DNA of 64,000 nucleotides from Flavonifractor porci (GTDB lineage Bacteria > Bacillota > Clostridia > Oscillospirales > Oscillospiraceae): NCBI RefSeq assembly GCF_037572415.1, contig NZ_JBBHLB010000005.1:1-64000 (forward strand), given 5' to 3'. Within the stretch, counting starts at the first letter, position 1, and every line of letters begins with the position of its first letter. The notes under the pieces are model-generated. The model did not search any database. It was not told the origin of the DNA and was given only the letters and a program-made list of their open reading frames with translations. A program made the translations under genes and the position numbers. This document shows, piece by piece, positions 15,724-24,164 of the stretch.

Positions 15724-16725
15724 ATGGAGCGCATTATGAATAAGAGTTTTTGTTTAAGGTGTGGGAGTGAGAGAAGTTACCGAGTACATAGCAGTCGTTC
15801 AGAGGCAACTGTGAGGGGGATTTCTTTTAGCTTTGTTGAAAATAGAGCTTATTGCTCTGAATGTGGAGAAGAGGTCTATGTCCCTGCAATCAACGATGCG
15901 AATGCGCAGGCTCGTGAGGATGCTTTTCGCAAGGCGTCCGGACTAATTACTATAGATGAAATCCAACGAATTTTGAAAAAATATAATATTGGCGCTGGCC
16001 CTTTAGCCAAAGTCCTCGGCTTTGGGGAAATTACCATCAATCGCTATTTAAATGGACATATTCCTTCCAAACAGAATTCTGATATATTGCTAAAGATTTT
16101 AAGTTCTCATAAAGAAATGGAAAAATATCTGGAAGCAAACCACGAGTCTGTCGGTACGCTTGCGTACTCAAAATGCAGAGAGCAATTAGATAAATTAAAC
16201 GAATTGTATGGATCTCGCAAAATTGAAGTTGTAGTCAGATACTTCCTGCGTAAAGTATCTGATATCACACCGCTTGCTCTGCAGAAAATGCTATACTATG
16301 CACAGTCTTTTTATTTTGCTCTTTTTGGAACAGAATTATTTAAGGATTCCTGTCAAGCTTGGGTACATGGTCCTGTATATCCTGATGTTTACTATAAATA
16401 CCGTGAATATGGCTACAACCCTATTGACGCACCGGGGTTAGATTCTGACGAAACAACACAAGAATTAACTACAAGAGAAATTGAATTTCTTGATGCAATA
16501 ATATCAGCCTTTAGTTGTTACTCTGGTACAATCCTTGAAAAAATGACTCATAGCGAACGTCCTTGGCAAAATGCTCGTGCTGGACTTTTGCCAGAGGATC
16601 GCTGTGTAACAGAAATTAATCCTACAGATATACATACTTATTTTCGGCAGATTATTGAAATGTATCAGATTATCAACCCCTGCGATATTAAAAAATATAG
16701 TATGGCCATGTATAAAAGTATTTGA
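15724..16725 (+). CDS. MqsA-like zinc-finger / HTH / Panacea-domain antitoxin
   Basis: 333 aa, AGGAGGAAAGG before the ATG. Residues ~10-55 hold two CxxC pairs (FCLRCGS and YCSECGE) as in MqsA. An HTH follows (~78-115, IQRILKKYNIGAGPLAKVLGFGEITINRYLNG). The C-terminal Panacea (SocA/GepA, DUF4065) domain (~165-320) shows LALQKMLYYAQSFYFALFG, CQAWVHGPVYPDVYYKY and MTHSERPW. Panacea antitoxins neutralise many unrelated toxins. The DNA-binding part is well placed to repress the palindromic promoter upstream. Confidence 0.75.
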   Translation: MERIMNKSFCLRCGSERSYRVHSSRSEATVRGISFSFVENRAYCSECGEEVYVPAINDANAQAREDAFRKASGLITIDEIQRILKKYNIGAGPLAKVLGFGEITINRYLNGHIPSKQNSDILLKILSSHKEMEKYLEANHESVGTLAYSKCREQLDKLNELYGSRKIEVVVRYFLRKVSDITPLALQKMLYYAQSFYFALFGTELFKDSCQAWVHGPVYPDVYYKYREYGYNPIDAPGLDSDETTQELTTREIEFLDAIISAFSCYSGTILEKMTHSERPWQNARAGLLPEDRCVTEINPTDIHTYFRQIIEMYQIINPCDIKKYSMAMYKSI

Positions 16726-16747
16726 TTAAAATTAAGACAATAATAAA

Positions 16748-16787
16748 AGAGATAGAGCCAAGGTCTTACGACCTTGGCTCTATCTCT
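16748..16787 (+). terminator. Terminator of the toxin-antitoxin operon
   Basis: An 18-bp perfect stem (AGAGATAGAGCCAAGGTC and inverse) with a TTAC loop, followed by TCATTT. It closes the operon about 20 bases after the antitoxin stop. Confidence 0.75.
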
Positions 16788-16841
16788 TCATTTACCGCAA
16801 ATACATTCTTCACCACAAAAAGGGTTCGTATCTGCGTGTTG

Positions 16842-16889
16842 TGGTGACCCGTCGGGGATTCGAACCCCGGACCCACTGCTTAAAAGGCA
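16842..16889. repeat. Prophage attL core (3' part of tRNA-Lys)
   Basis: 48 bp identical to 53920-53967, running from the CCA end through the T arm to the anticodon arm of tRNA-Lys(TTT) on the minus strand. The tRNA-like sequence breaks off after the core, so this is the displaced 3' end left by integration. The intact tRNA gene is at the other prophage end. Confidence 0.92.
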
Positions 16890-16925
16890 ATCAAGAATAT
16901 TGTAGTAGTAGGTATTTCAACCAAT

Positions 16926-16947
16926 TTACCCCCAGAGTATACCCCCT
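16926..16947. promoter_or_regulatory. Putative integrase arm sites, left end
   Basis: TTACCCCC (16926-16933) and TACCCCCT (16940-16947) lie just inside attL. The same octamers occur three times just inside attR, and the left copy shares ACCCCCTAAAGCA with the right. Tyrosine integrases use such repeated arm-type sites. Confidence 0.55.
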
Positions 16948-16959
16948 AAAGCACTCTAT

Positions 16960-17442
16960 TCAGTCATTCGGAGGAGCATTATTCCCTCCCAGTTTATCCC
17001 CCGCCTGATCTACTTTGGACTCCAATGCCGCAATCATTTTGGTGAGCCAAGCTGGAATAGGAGCCCCCAGGGCGCCGGCGTTTTCAATGATGCTGCCCGC
17101 TTCGGTGAGGATGTACCAGATCACCACCAGAGGGCAGAGCAGCACCGTGTAGGTGAATGGCAGCTCCACTCCGGGCACGTTGCCCAGTAGATGGCCAATA
17201 ACTGTATCGAGAATGGCCGCCACGATGACGGCTACCACGCTGCCCAGCTTGTGCCAGATGCCGTCCCTAGCCGACTTGCTGGACCACTCCCCCGCCCGCA
17301 GGGCGGCAGCGGAGCCGGTGGCGTAGTCGATGAGCATACAGCCCACCCAGGCCACCACTACCCACCCAAACCAGCCCCACAGGGCGGTGAGGGCTGCACA
17401 AAGGGCGGCCACCGCCGCTTTGAAGGAATTGATGTGCTCCAT
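16960..17442 (-). CDS. Phage holin (holin 4_1 family)
   Basis: 160 aa from ATG 17442 with AAAGGAG upstream. Three or four hydrophobic segments, the GCMLIDYATGSAAAL motif and the SKSARDGIWHKLG loop match the toxin-secretion/phage-lysis holin family. It forms membrane lesions that let the lysin reach the wall. It directly follows the lysin gene (stop and start separated by one base) at the left end of the late region. Confidence 0.8.
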   Translation of the reverse strand: MEHINSFKAAVAALCAALTALWGWFGWVVVAWVGCMLIDYATGSAAALRAGEWSSKSARDGIWHKLGSVVAVIVAAILDTVIGHLLGNVPGVELPFTYTVLLCPLVVIWYILTEAGSIIENAGALGAPIPAWLTKMIAALESKVDQAGDKLGGNNAPPND

Positions 17443-17443
17443 G

Positions 17444-18826
17444 TCAGGCTCCTTTCTCCGGCAGCAGTCCAAGCCGGTCCAGCACCACGGCAGCCTCCTG
17501 ACGGGTCAGCCCGTCCCGGGGCCGGGTGCCGTCGAAGATCCCGGCGGCCACGGCCTTGCTCCACGCCTCCTTGGCCCAGCCGTCCGGCTCATTGGGCTGC
17601 CCGCTCTCCTGGTCCGGCTCCTTGACCTCCAGCCCCAGATAGTCGCAGATCCCGGCGCAGGTGGCCTGGGCCAGCTTGTCCCGGTAGGCGGCGTCCTTCA
17701 GCAGGGCCAGGTCCTGAGCGTTGGTGTGGAAGCCGTACTCCAGCAGCACCGCCGGGGCGGTGGTGGAGGCCAGCACCGTGTACAGCTCATGGGCCAGACC
17801 GCTGCCCCACAGCACCACGCCGGCGGCGTGGACGCGGTTGATGATGGCGACCGCCAGCTTATTCCGCGCTGCCGTCTCCGGAGGCGCGGAGGTGAAGGCC
17901 ACAAAGCCGCGGGCGGTACTTCCGGCGGCGTTGGAGTGGAGTGAGACGAACAGGTCGGCCCCCGTCCGGTTGCTTACCGACGCCCGGGCGCTGAGGCCGG
18001 GATAGTCGCTCTCCTGTTCCCTGGTCCCCACCACGGTTATGCCCTGGGCCTCCAGCAGAGGCCGCAGGCGGGTGTACATATCCCAGGTAAAGTCACATTC
18101 CCTGTAGCTCCCGTCCGGGGCTCCATTGGCACACCCCGGTCCGTGGCCGGGATCCAGGCATACAACAGGCTTGCTCACAGGATTGTCCTCCTTGTCCGGC
18201 GGGGTATCCGCCGATTCTTTCTTTACATATACGATGATGTAATTATGGCATTTCCGGCCATCCCCTTTGATGGTCTGGCCGTCAAACCAGCACTGGGCAG
18301 ACCCGCCGCCGTCCCCCATGACGAAGGATGTGCAGCCGTCGGCAGCCATATCGTCCCGCAGGGCCTCAGGGGTACGAGCATCCGCCGTGCCGTCCTGGGA
18401 GGCGTACAGCCGCAGATAGGCGGGCTTTGTGCCAATGCCTGCCCTTCCCCGTTTGCCGCCCTGACCCGCTTTGTCGTAGCTGGGCTTTTCCACAGGGCCG
18501 TTGGGACCGATGAGGCAGGTGGTGGACCAGAAGTTGTCCTTGGCGTCTCGGTCCAGGGTCGGCATGATATCGGGGCCATTATCCCAGGCGTAGCCATAGG
18601 AACTCCACGGCTTGGGGGAGATCCATATGCCGTCTGCCTTCAGCAGCGGACAGGCGGAGCCGTCCGCGTTCCACATCCCGCCGGTGACAATGTAAATTTT
18701 GCAGTCCGGCCGCCTGGCCTGAGCCTGGGCGGCTACCTGCGAGATGGTGTAGCGGAATTTGTTGACGAAGATCTCGATTCCATCGACAGTTGTGATGGGA
18801 AGATCAGCAATCAATCTCACTGGCAA
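17444..18826 (-). CDS. Phage lysin: glycosidase-like, amidase_3 and SLH-like domains
   Basis: 460 aa. Residues 1-200 resemble the phosphodiester glycosidase (NAGPA-like) family, with the GDGGGSAQ turn at 171-178 and a terminal NYIIVYV strand. Residues 218-395 are an N-acetylmuramoyl-L-alanine amidase_3: LDPGHG (His228), the zinc Glu in YRECDF (243), SLHSNAA, and the catalytic Glu in LLEYGFHTN. Residues ~415-455 are one S-layer-homology-like repeat (WAKEAWSKAVAAGIFDG). The amidase cuts the stem peptide from muramic acid. The N-terminal domain is unusual for an endolysin and might act on wall polymers. Confidence 0.75.
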   Translation of the reverse strand: MPVRLIADLPITTVDGIEIFVNKFRYTISQVAAQAQARRPDCKIYIVTGGMWNADGSACPLLKADGIWISPKPWSSYGYAWDNGPDIMPTLDRDAKDNFWSTTCLIGPNGPVEKPSYDKAGQGGKRGRAGIGTKPAYLRLYASQDGTADARTPEALRDDMAADGCTSFVMGDGGGSAQCWFDGQTIKGDGRKCHNYIIVYVKKESADTPPDKEDNPVSKPVVCLDPGHGPGCANGAPDGSYRECDFTWDMYTRLRPLLEAQGITVVGTREQESDYPGLSARASVSNRTGADLFVSLHSNAAGSTARGFVAFTSAPPETAARNKLAVAIINRVHAAGVVLWGSGLAHELYTVLASTTAPAVLLEYGFHTNAQDLALLKDAAYRDKLAQATCAGICDYLGLEVKEPDQESGQPNEPDGWAKEAWSKAVAAGIFDGTRPRDGLTRQEAAVVLDRLGLLPEKGA

Positions 18827-19167
18827 TCACCTTCATAACTGTCCATGAGGCTCACCATGTCGGTGTAGTCGCCAGCCTGCCACAGCTGGGAGAGGCGAAT
18901 CTCATTGTCACGCATGGCATCGCGCATGGAATCCCACTCATGGACAAAGGCGTCAGTTCCGACCTTGACCTCATAGGCATGGAAGAAAGCAAAGTCCGGA
19001 ATGTACTTGGCAGGAACGCCCTCTACGGGGTCTACCGCCCGACCCTGCCGGATGTTATTACGGATCTTAGATGCCGCAACGCCAATGTCAGAGGTTCCGG
19101 TCTCTTCGCGGTCCATGTCCGCGCGGGCGTAGATAGCTACTACCAGTTCATTCAGGTTCGTTTTCAT
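18817..19167 (-). CDS. Unrecognised phage protein
   Basis: 116 aa from ATG 19167, chosen because AAAGGAG sits 8 bases upstream, against 2 bases for the ATG six bases earlier. It begins KTNLNELVVAIYARADMDREET, is helical and acidic with no membrane segment, and overlaps the lysin gene by ten bases. It lies between tail-fibre genes and the lysis cassette. No family recognised. Confidence 0.6.
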   Translation of the reverse strand: MKTNLNELVVAIYARADMDREETGTSDIGVAASKIRNNIRQGRAVDPVEGVPAKYIPDFAFFHAYEVKVGTDAFVHEWDSMRDAMRDNEIRLSQLWQAGDYTDMVSLMDSYEGDCQ

Positions 19168-19180
19168 AGTCATTCTCCTT

Positions 19181-19522
19181 TCATTTTACCGCTTGCGTCG
19201 GGTCTTTCTGTTGTCCAAAGAAAGTTATGGAACCATCAAAGGCCGTAACGCTGGTAAGCACCACATCCCCTGATTCGCTCTCATAAGTCACGCTGGTACC
19301 TGCAACAGCCCAGGTACCGCTTTTCAGTACATCGGAAACCCGCTGTTGCAGGACATAGTGAAAGGCTCCGCTCTTCAGGCCGTGGCTGGAGGCGCCAATC
19401 CGAAGTGTCCCTCCGGACCACTGCCCACTGGTGAACGGCACCGTCTTTGCACCACTCCGCAGCACCGTTCCAATAGCCTCATCAATCTGCTGTCCAGTAA
19501 AGGCGCCGTTATAGCCATCCAT
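19181..19522 (-). CDS. Phage tail-associated protein, unrecognised
   Basis: 113 aa from ATG 19522 (GAGGGAG 8 bases upstream). The N-terminal YNGAFTGQQIDEAI segment is a short helix often found at the start of phage distal tail proteins. The rest looks all-beta (TSGQWSGGTLRIG), like a receptor-binding or fibre-tip domain. It is grouped with the other distal tail genes. Confidence 0.5.
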   Translation of the reverse strand: MDGYNGAFTGQQIDEAIGTVLRSGAKTVPFTSGQWSGGTLRIGASSHGLKSGAFHYVLQQRVSDVLKSGTWAVAGTSVTYESESGDVVLTSVTAFDGSITFFGQQKDPTQAVK

Positions 19523-19527
19523 ATTCT

Positions 19528-19902
19528 TCACTCCCTCATACAGAGATAGGCCTCTCCATCCGCAGTCAGGTAGGCATCACTTCCTATCGGAAGATAGAGG
19601 TGATTGTCATTCCAGCTGCCATCCTCGCCCTTGGCGTAGAGGGAAATACGGTACTGGCCATCTCCCCGGACCAGGAAGTCATCGTAGACCTCAAAGGTCC
19701 TCTGGATGCCGGCCGGGGTGGCCGAGAAGGACGCCACCAGGACGCCCTTCCCTACCCCGTAGTCCTCCCCGGATTTGGTGGCCCGGCACTCAAAAGCCAG
19801 ACACGTCTGGTCTGCCATAAAGGTCACCGTAATGGCATCAAACCCAGGCTGTGCGGACAGCTTGTCCCGGCTGATGGAAAAGGTCAGCCCCGGCGCACCC
19901 AT
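19528..19902 (-). CDS. Phage distal tail protein, unrecognised
   Basis: 124 aa; ATG overlaps the stop of the upstream gene. Alternating beta-strand pattern (FDAITVTFMADQTCLAFECRAT). Position among tail-fibre genes suggests a virion decoration or fibre component. No family recognised. Confidence 0.5.
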   Translation of the reverse strand: MGAPGLTFSISRDKLSAQPGFDAITVTFMADQTCLAFECRATKSGEDYGVGKGVLVASFSATPAGIQRTFEVYDDFLVRGDGQYRISLYAKGEDGSWNDNHLYLPIGSDAYLTADGEAYLCMRE

Positions 19903-20564
19903 CAGGCAACGCTCCAGGTGCCTGCGGCGTTGCGTACAAAGACCTTGACGATCTTCAGGCCATCGCCGGCAGAGGCAGTCGCCAGGTCGGTACCGGTGAT
20001 GGTGACCTCAATGGGCGTGGTCTTGGGATAGCTGCCCTCAGCGCCGGAGGTGTTGACAGAGCCGCCGTCGGTGGGGATCTGGGTCCCCGCATCCTGGGTG
20101 CTGGAGGTCTGGGGCACCACACACACCTTGTACTCCTCAAAGTCCACATCAACAGTAAAGCTGATCTTGGACTTGTCGAAGCCGCTGATCTTGGAGATCT
20201 TGGCCTTGTCGGGTCCGGTAATGGTGACCACAGGCACCGCCGTATTGAGGGTGATGTCGTCGGACACCTCGGCGGACTCGTTGCCCACGTCGTCCCGCAC
20301 CTTGATATGTACCGTTTTCAGCCCGTCTCCTGCCGTCAGTTCCACAGACTTTTCCGTAGCAAAGGTCTCCCAGCTGGCGGACCCCTCGTCGTCCACGCCG
20401 CTGATACCCCAGATTTTCATCTGGTATCCGGAGGTCTGCTCGTCCGATACGCCAATGGTCAGCTTGACCGTGGTTTTGGTGGCGTAAAGCGCCCCATCAT
20501 TGATGCTGAGAGTCAGGCCGCTGGGCGCCAGGGTGTCCAGCGTTAGGTTGAAGTAGCTTGCCAT
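19902..20564 (-). CDS. Phage tail protein with Ig-like domains
   Basis: 220 aa, AAAAGGAG before the ATG. Two Ig-like beta domains: residues ~10-110 (LDTLAPSGLTLSINDGALYATKTTVKLTIGVSD ... IKVRDDVGNESAEVSDDI) and ~111-220. The DDVGNES and NTAVPVVTI pattern is common in bacterial and phage surface Ig-like repeats that bind carbohydrate. Both domains end with a DGLK motif, a sign of internal duplication. Probably exposed at the tail tip. Confidence 0.6.
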   Translation of the reverse strand: MASYFNLTLDTLAPSGLTLSINDGALYATKTTVKLTIGVSDEQTSGYQMKIWGISGVDDEGSASWETFATEKSVELTAGDGLKTVHIKVRDDVGNESAEVSDDITLNTAVPVVTITGPDKAKISKISGFDKSKISFTVDVDFEEYKVCVVPQTSSTQDAGTQIPTDGGSVNTSGAEGSYPKTTPIEVTITGTDLATASAGDGLKIVKVFVRNAAGTWSVA

Positions 20565-20707
20565 TCTTCCATCTCCTTTTCATCTTTCAGTTCCAGATAA
20601 ATGTATCCACCCGGCCTTTCATAGATGGACATTTTCCCAAGACAGGCCGTTTTGATACCCATGTGGCCCACAAAGAGCCCTTCCACTTCCTTTTCACCGA
20701 TCTTCAT
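20543..20707 (-). CDS. 54-aa phage protein, unrecognised
   Basis: It starts MKIGEKEVEGLFVGHMGIKT with a GGTGAGG site before the ATG. It ends inside the first codons of the Ig-like tail gene, a 22-base overlap. Likely a small tail component. The reading frame is supported by codon use and tight packing with both neighbours. Confidence 0.55.
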   Translation of the reverse strand: MKIGEKEVEGLFVGHMGIKTACLGKMSIYERPGGYIYLELKDEKEMEEWQATST

Positions 20708-20711
20708 TACC

Positions 20712-21299
20712 TCACCCCATGATCAGATAGAGGGTTTTGGACGATTTGTCCGGGAGGGCGTCATACTCTTCACGGCTCAGGACCCGGATGGTATTGATCT
20801 CCTGAGATGATACATTGCCGGCCCCGCCGGAGGGCAGGGGCAGTTCTGACGGGAGATACTGATCCGTCTCCAGATCCCACAGCTGCCAGAAGCCGTCCCC
20901 ACCCGGAACAGGCGGGTGGGCGTTGAGCTCCCGGATATTTGCCTCCGCCTGTGCAAATTCCGTAGGCAGTTCCGGCCACTTGGCGTTTCCGGACAGGCTC
21001 TCCGGCACAAAGACACGGATGATATTGGTGTGCCGCACCTTATCCCCCTGGGTGCCCCGCAGCTGGAGCATATAGAACCCGGACAGGGCCAGCATTTCAG
21101 CCGTCAGCGTAACGGACAACACCCTATCCCCCGGTGTCAGGCGGATCACATCCAGCTGCTCCCCAGCCTGCACCAGCAGATCCCAGATCCAGCCCTCCGG
21201 AATCAGGCCCTCAACCCGCAGTTCGCGAGTCAGGTTATCGTATTGCCGGGCCAGCACCTGTCCCTCAGCCTGGATGGTCCAGTCCTGAAACAGTATCAT
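20712..21299 (-). CDS. Phage upper tail-fibre / baseplate-type protein
   Basis: 195 aa, AGGAGGAG before the ATG. The N-terminal domain is beta-rich (DWTIQAEGQVLARQYDNLTRELRVEG), like BppU-type baseplate proteins that anchor fibres. The C-terminal LSREEYDALPDKSSKTLYLIMG is the common hinge sequence that ends many phage fibre and baseplate proteins. Same strand and spacing as the other tail genes. Confidence 0.55.
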   Translation of the reverse strand: MILFQDWTIQAEGQVLARQYDNLTRELRVEGLIPEGWIWDLLVQAGEQLDVIRLTPGDRVLSVTLTAEMLALSGFYMLQLRGTQGDKVRHTNIIRVFVPESLSGNAKWPELPTEFAQAEANIRELNAHPPVPGGDGFWQLWDLETDQYLPSELPLPSGGAGNVSSQEINTIRVLSREEYDALPDKSSKTLYLIMG

Positions 21300-21300
21300 C

Positions 21301-21441
21301 TCACTCCTCCTGACTGTCCACCGGATTCAGAAGGGCCGCGGTCTCCTCCTCCGTCAGCTTGCCGGCGGCCTCCAATGCCTGGATACGCGCCTTGTCCCAC
21401 AGCCTGGGATAATACAGCTTGGCCAGTTCGTATACGTTCAC
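21301..21441 (-). CDS. xkdX: XkdX-family small tail protein
   Basis: 46 aa from a GTG that overlaps the upstream stop (GTGA). YELAKLYYPRLWDKARIQALEAAGKLTEEE is the XkdX signature (YYP-LW-K----AL---GKLT-EE). XkdX is a conserved small protein of unknown role found after the fibre genes of PBSX-like phages. Confidence 0.75.
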   Translation of the reverse strand: MNVYELAKLYYPRLWDKARIQALEAAGKLTEEETAALLNPVDSQEE

Positions 21442-21713
21442 AGTTCCACCCCCGTCATAATGGCCAAATAGTCCACGTCCGCCCGCAGCTGTTCTTCTGG
21501 GGTGGGCATCTGTGGGATCGGCGGCTTCTCGGCCTCTGCGGCCTTCCACGCCTCCCACGCCTCGGTGTCCGGCTCGATGGTCACGGGGTCGGTGCTGGTA
21601 ATACGGATGAACCCATTGTATTGGAGGTACATGGCTTCCTGTTCAGCGGTCAGCGGCAGGAGGCCGGGTGCTGGGTTAGACTGATTAAAACGAGTTTTAG
21701 GGTCGATATACAT
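21438..21713 (-). CDS. Phage tail protein, unrecognised
   Basis: 91 aa. MYIDPKTRFNQSNPAP, an LTAEQEAMYLQYNGFIRI stretch and a C-terminal EEQLRADVDYLAIMTGVEL typify small proteins that lie between the fibre gene and XkdX in contractile-tail prophages. Its stop overlaps the xkdX start by four bases. Confidence 0.55.
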   Translation of the reverse strand: MYIDPKTRFNQSNPAPGLLPLTAEQEAMYLQYNGFIRITSTDPVTIEPDTEAWEAWKAAEAEKPPIPQMPTPEEQLRADVDYLAIMTGVEL

Positions 21714-21727
21714 GACTGGCCTCCATT

Positions 21728-22525
21728 TTAACCGATTGCAACGTAATAGTAAGAAAATTTATTGTTCATTTGAGTTTCAGCGCTACCAGCAGTCCAGGTA
21801 ACCCCATTTGATTTAAAGAGTGGTGTAATCTTACCCACATAAAACCATTGTCCGTTTGGACCTGCTGGTTTATAAGAGTATCCGGCATGAGATGTCAAAA
21901 AAGCCATTCCGTAATATACCGAATTATTATCACCGCCTGAAAAAATAAGAACAAATTTTGGCTCAAACTCAAACTTTAAAGAATTTGGGTTGCTTTCTCC
22001 ATAAGTACCAGTACCAACGTAGGAGCCGGTGGCGCTTTTAGGAGCAGTCTGTACATATTTCCCTAAATACGCCAGCACATCATCCACCGTGCTGTCAGCA
22101 CCAAGGCCGTAAAGTCCAAGTGTAGCGGCGGAGGCTCCATCGTCTTTCCTCATCGGATCACTTCCAGCTGCCGGCTTGGGCAGGCCCGTGATTCTCTGCC
22201 CATTCATATTGATGGGGCCGGACATGGTGCCACCCTTCAGCGGCAAAAAACTGTTGGGCAGCTGATCACCGGGGATGTGCCCAGTCTCGTCAAGTGTCGC
22301 CACTCCATTTTTCTCCCCAGGTTTTCTGCCGCTGTCCTGCAGTTTTCCGTCCGCAGCCAAGGCCGCCAGATTCCCCGCCGCACTTGGCTTAACCGTATCA
22401 GACTTGCCTGCGTTCAGCTTATGAAGTTCTGCATCAATGACATCAGCATTTGCATTCAGGGATCCAATGTCCACATAATCCTCGTAGCCAGGTTTTTTCA
22501 GTTTATAATTGGTGGTCTCTGTCAT
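21728..22525 (-). CDS. Tail fibre protein
   Basis: 265 aa from ATG 22525. The N-terminal TETTNYKLKKPGYEDYVDIGSLNANADVIDAELHKL is the usual attachment segment of Firmicute phage fibres. LPLKGGTMSGPINMNGQRITGLPKP is the beta-helical fibre repeat (GGTMSG-I-M). The C-terminus is a beta-rich tip (YYGMAFLTSHAGYSYKPAG). It binds the cell surface. It overlaps the upstream baseplate gene by four bases. Confidence 0.8.
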   Translation of the reverse strand: MTETTNYKLKKPGYEDYVDIGSLNANADVIDAELHKLNAGKSDTVKPSAAGNLAALAADGKLQDSGRKPGEKNGVATLDETGHIPGDQLPNSFLPLKGGTMSGPINMNGQRITGLPKPAAGSDPMRKDDGASAATLGLYGLGADSTVDDVLAYLGKYVQTAPKSATGSYVGTGTYGESNPNSLKFEFEPKFVLIFSGGDNNSVYYGMAFLTSHAGYSYKPAGPNGQWFYVGKITPLFKSNGVTWTAGSAETQMNNKFSYYYVAIG

Positions 22526-23067
22526 GGTAAGCTGGCCTCCCTCACATCTTGCCAAGTTTTCCTGGACAATTCTCTCCAGGTGTAGGACTTCAGGTCCCTC
22601 CACAGCCGGTACAAATACTCAAACATAAAGCTGAGATGTGCCGGCTTGATCTCATTCACAGCAGCTGCCAGATCCTCAATATTGGGCGGGACGCCCATCA
22701 CAGAGACGAACTTGATCACAAAATAATACTCGTCACTGTGCTCCACCACCTCCACCTGCCCATTTGCGAAGGACGCCGCCACCGCCTGGATCAGTTCCAC
22801 CGTGGGAGTCCCCTGTCCCCGCAGCTTGGAGATCACCCTGGTACGTCGGAATTCCTCATCCTTGGACAGATCTATCGGGATACCATAGGCCGTTTCCCAC
22901 AGCTCCAGGCCCCATCCGCTGGCGGTCTGAGGCCACAGCTGTGCAAGGGTGAAGTCCAGATCCTGCCCCGCTCGTCGGCACATCTCACCCAGTACACGCT
23001 GGAGTTCCGTAAAAGGAATGCTGCGATACAGGGCCGGCAGCTGGAGCATCAGATCATATCGGTCCAT
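22522..23067 (-). CDS. Baseplate protein, YmfQ/DUF2313 family
   Basis: 181 aa. LQLPALYRSIPFTELQRVLGEMCRRAGQDLDFTLAQLWPQTASGWGLELWETAYGI is the DUF2313 (YmfQ, Mu gp48-like) pattern. The protein joins the baseplate wedge to the fibre. It follows the baseplate J gene with a one-base overlap. Confidence 0.75.
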   Translation of the reverse strand: MDRYDLMLQLPALYRSIPFTELQRVLGEMCRRAGQDLDFTLAQLWPQTASGWGLELWETAYGIPIDLSKDEEFRRTRVISKLRGQGTPTVELIQAVAASFANGQVEVVEHSDEYYFVIKFVSVMGVPPNIEDLAAAVNEIKPAHLSFMFEYLYRLWRDLKSYTWRELSRKTWQDVREASLP

Positions 23068-24164
23068 CAGGTGGTCACCTCCAGGCTGCCAATCACCGGT
23101 ACCTGATCAGGCTGCACTGTGGTATCCGCCGTTCCCCCGTTGACGGTGAGGGAGGTGGCATTGATCACACCGTCAACGGTCAGCAGCAGCGCCAAGATCC
23201 GGTTATAGATCACGGTATAGGCCTTGTCGTCCTCCGGCGCATAGTAGATCACGTCGTATTTCTCCCGGATCAGGCCGGCCAGGTACTCCGCCAGCCGCTC
23301 CTGAAAGGCTGTTTCTACAGCTTCAGCCGATGTGGCGGAAGATATGATCACTACCGCCGCCACATTCACCTCCAGGGGCGTGGGGGCGCTTACCGCCACT
23401 GTGGCGCCCACCGGCCGCTGGCTGTCAATGAGTGTCTGGCACTCCTCCACGATCTCCGGGGAGGCCGGTGCCATTGTACTGTCAACCAGAGTCACACCCA
23501 CGGTGCCAGCCCCCTCTGCCAGCTCTACCACCTTGGCGTCTCCAACACCCGGTACCGACATGGCCCAGGCCCGGTACTGCCAGCCATTGGTACCGTTAAT
23601 CGGCTTCTGCCGGCGCTCCTGGATACGCCGGAGCAGAGCGGCGTCGCTTTCGGTGTCAGTGCCGCCGGAAGCCTGCTGATTGGAGAAGGAGGTCAGGCCG
23701 GGCAGATTGATAAACATACTGACAATCGCTCCAGGGCCTACATTGTAGTCAGCGCCCTCCTGGGCAGCCTCCAGGACACCGTTGGCCGTTTCGCCCTCCG
23801 GGATGGTCACGCTCTCCATCAGGGCAAATTGAAGGCCTGTGGCGGTCAGGAACAGCGTGCCAGCCGGGATCACAGCGCCAGCGCTGCCGGTCAGCGTAAT
23901 GCCACACCGGGCTTTGGTGCCCGGCCTGCGGGTGATGTTGAAATAGGTCTGCCCTACCAGATCCAAATACCCTCCGCTGGTTTCGTCCACAAAGAGCATG
24001 GACACCACAGACGGCAGCGCCTGATAAAATTCGCTGATCTGCCGGGCCGCCGCCCCCACTGTGGCATCGGCATAACTGCCCGCCATGGAGGAGAGGCCAG
24101 TCTCCTGGTCGATATCAGCCAGCATCTCAGCCTTGATCTGCTCCTGGGTGCGGTCCTCAAACAT
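23067..24164 (-). CDS. xkdT: Baseplate J-like wedge protein (XkdT)
   Basis: 365 aa, AAGGAGGG before the ATG. DIDQETGLSSMAGSYADATVGAAARQISEFYQAL, the GTKARCGITLTG strand and the GGTDTESDAALLRRIQER motif mark the Baseplate_J (gp47/P2 J) family. It is a structural part of the contractile baseplate. It overlaps the upstream DUF2634 gene by eight bases. Confidence 0.85.
   Translation of the reverse strand: MFEDRTQEQIKAEMLADIDQETGLSSMAGSYADATVGAAARQISEFYQALPSVVSMLFVDETSGGYLDLVGQTYFNITRRPGTKARCGITLTGSAGAVIPAGTLFLTATGLQFALMESVTIPEGETANGVLEAAQEGADYNVGPGAIVSMFINLPGLTSFSNQQASGGTDTESDAALLRRIQERRQKPINGTNGWQYRAWAMSVPGVGDAKVVELAEGAGTVGVTLVDSTMAPASPEIVEECQTLIDSQRPVGATVAVSAPTPLEVNVAAVVIISSATSAEAVETAFQERLAEYLAGLIREKYDVIYYAPEDDKAYTVIYNRILALLLTVDGVINATSLTVNGGTADTTVQPDQVPVIGSLEVTT

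Noticed and set aside
16842..16889. Second tRNA-Lys gene
   Set aside because: Only the 3' part of a tRNA is present; the 5' half is missing, as expected for an attachment site remnant.
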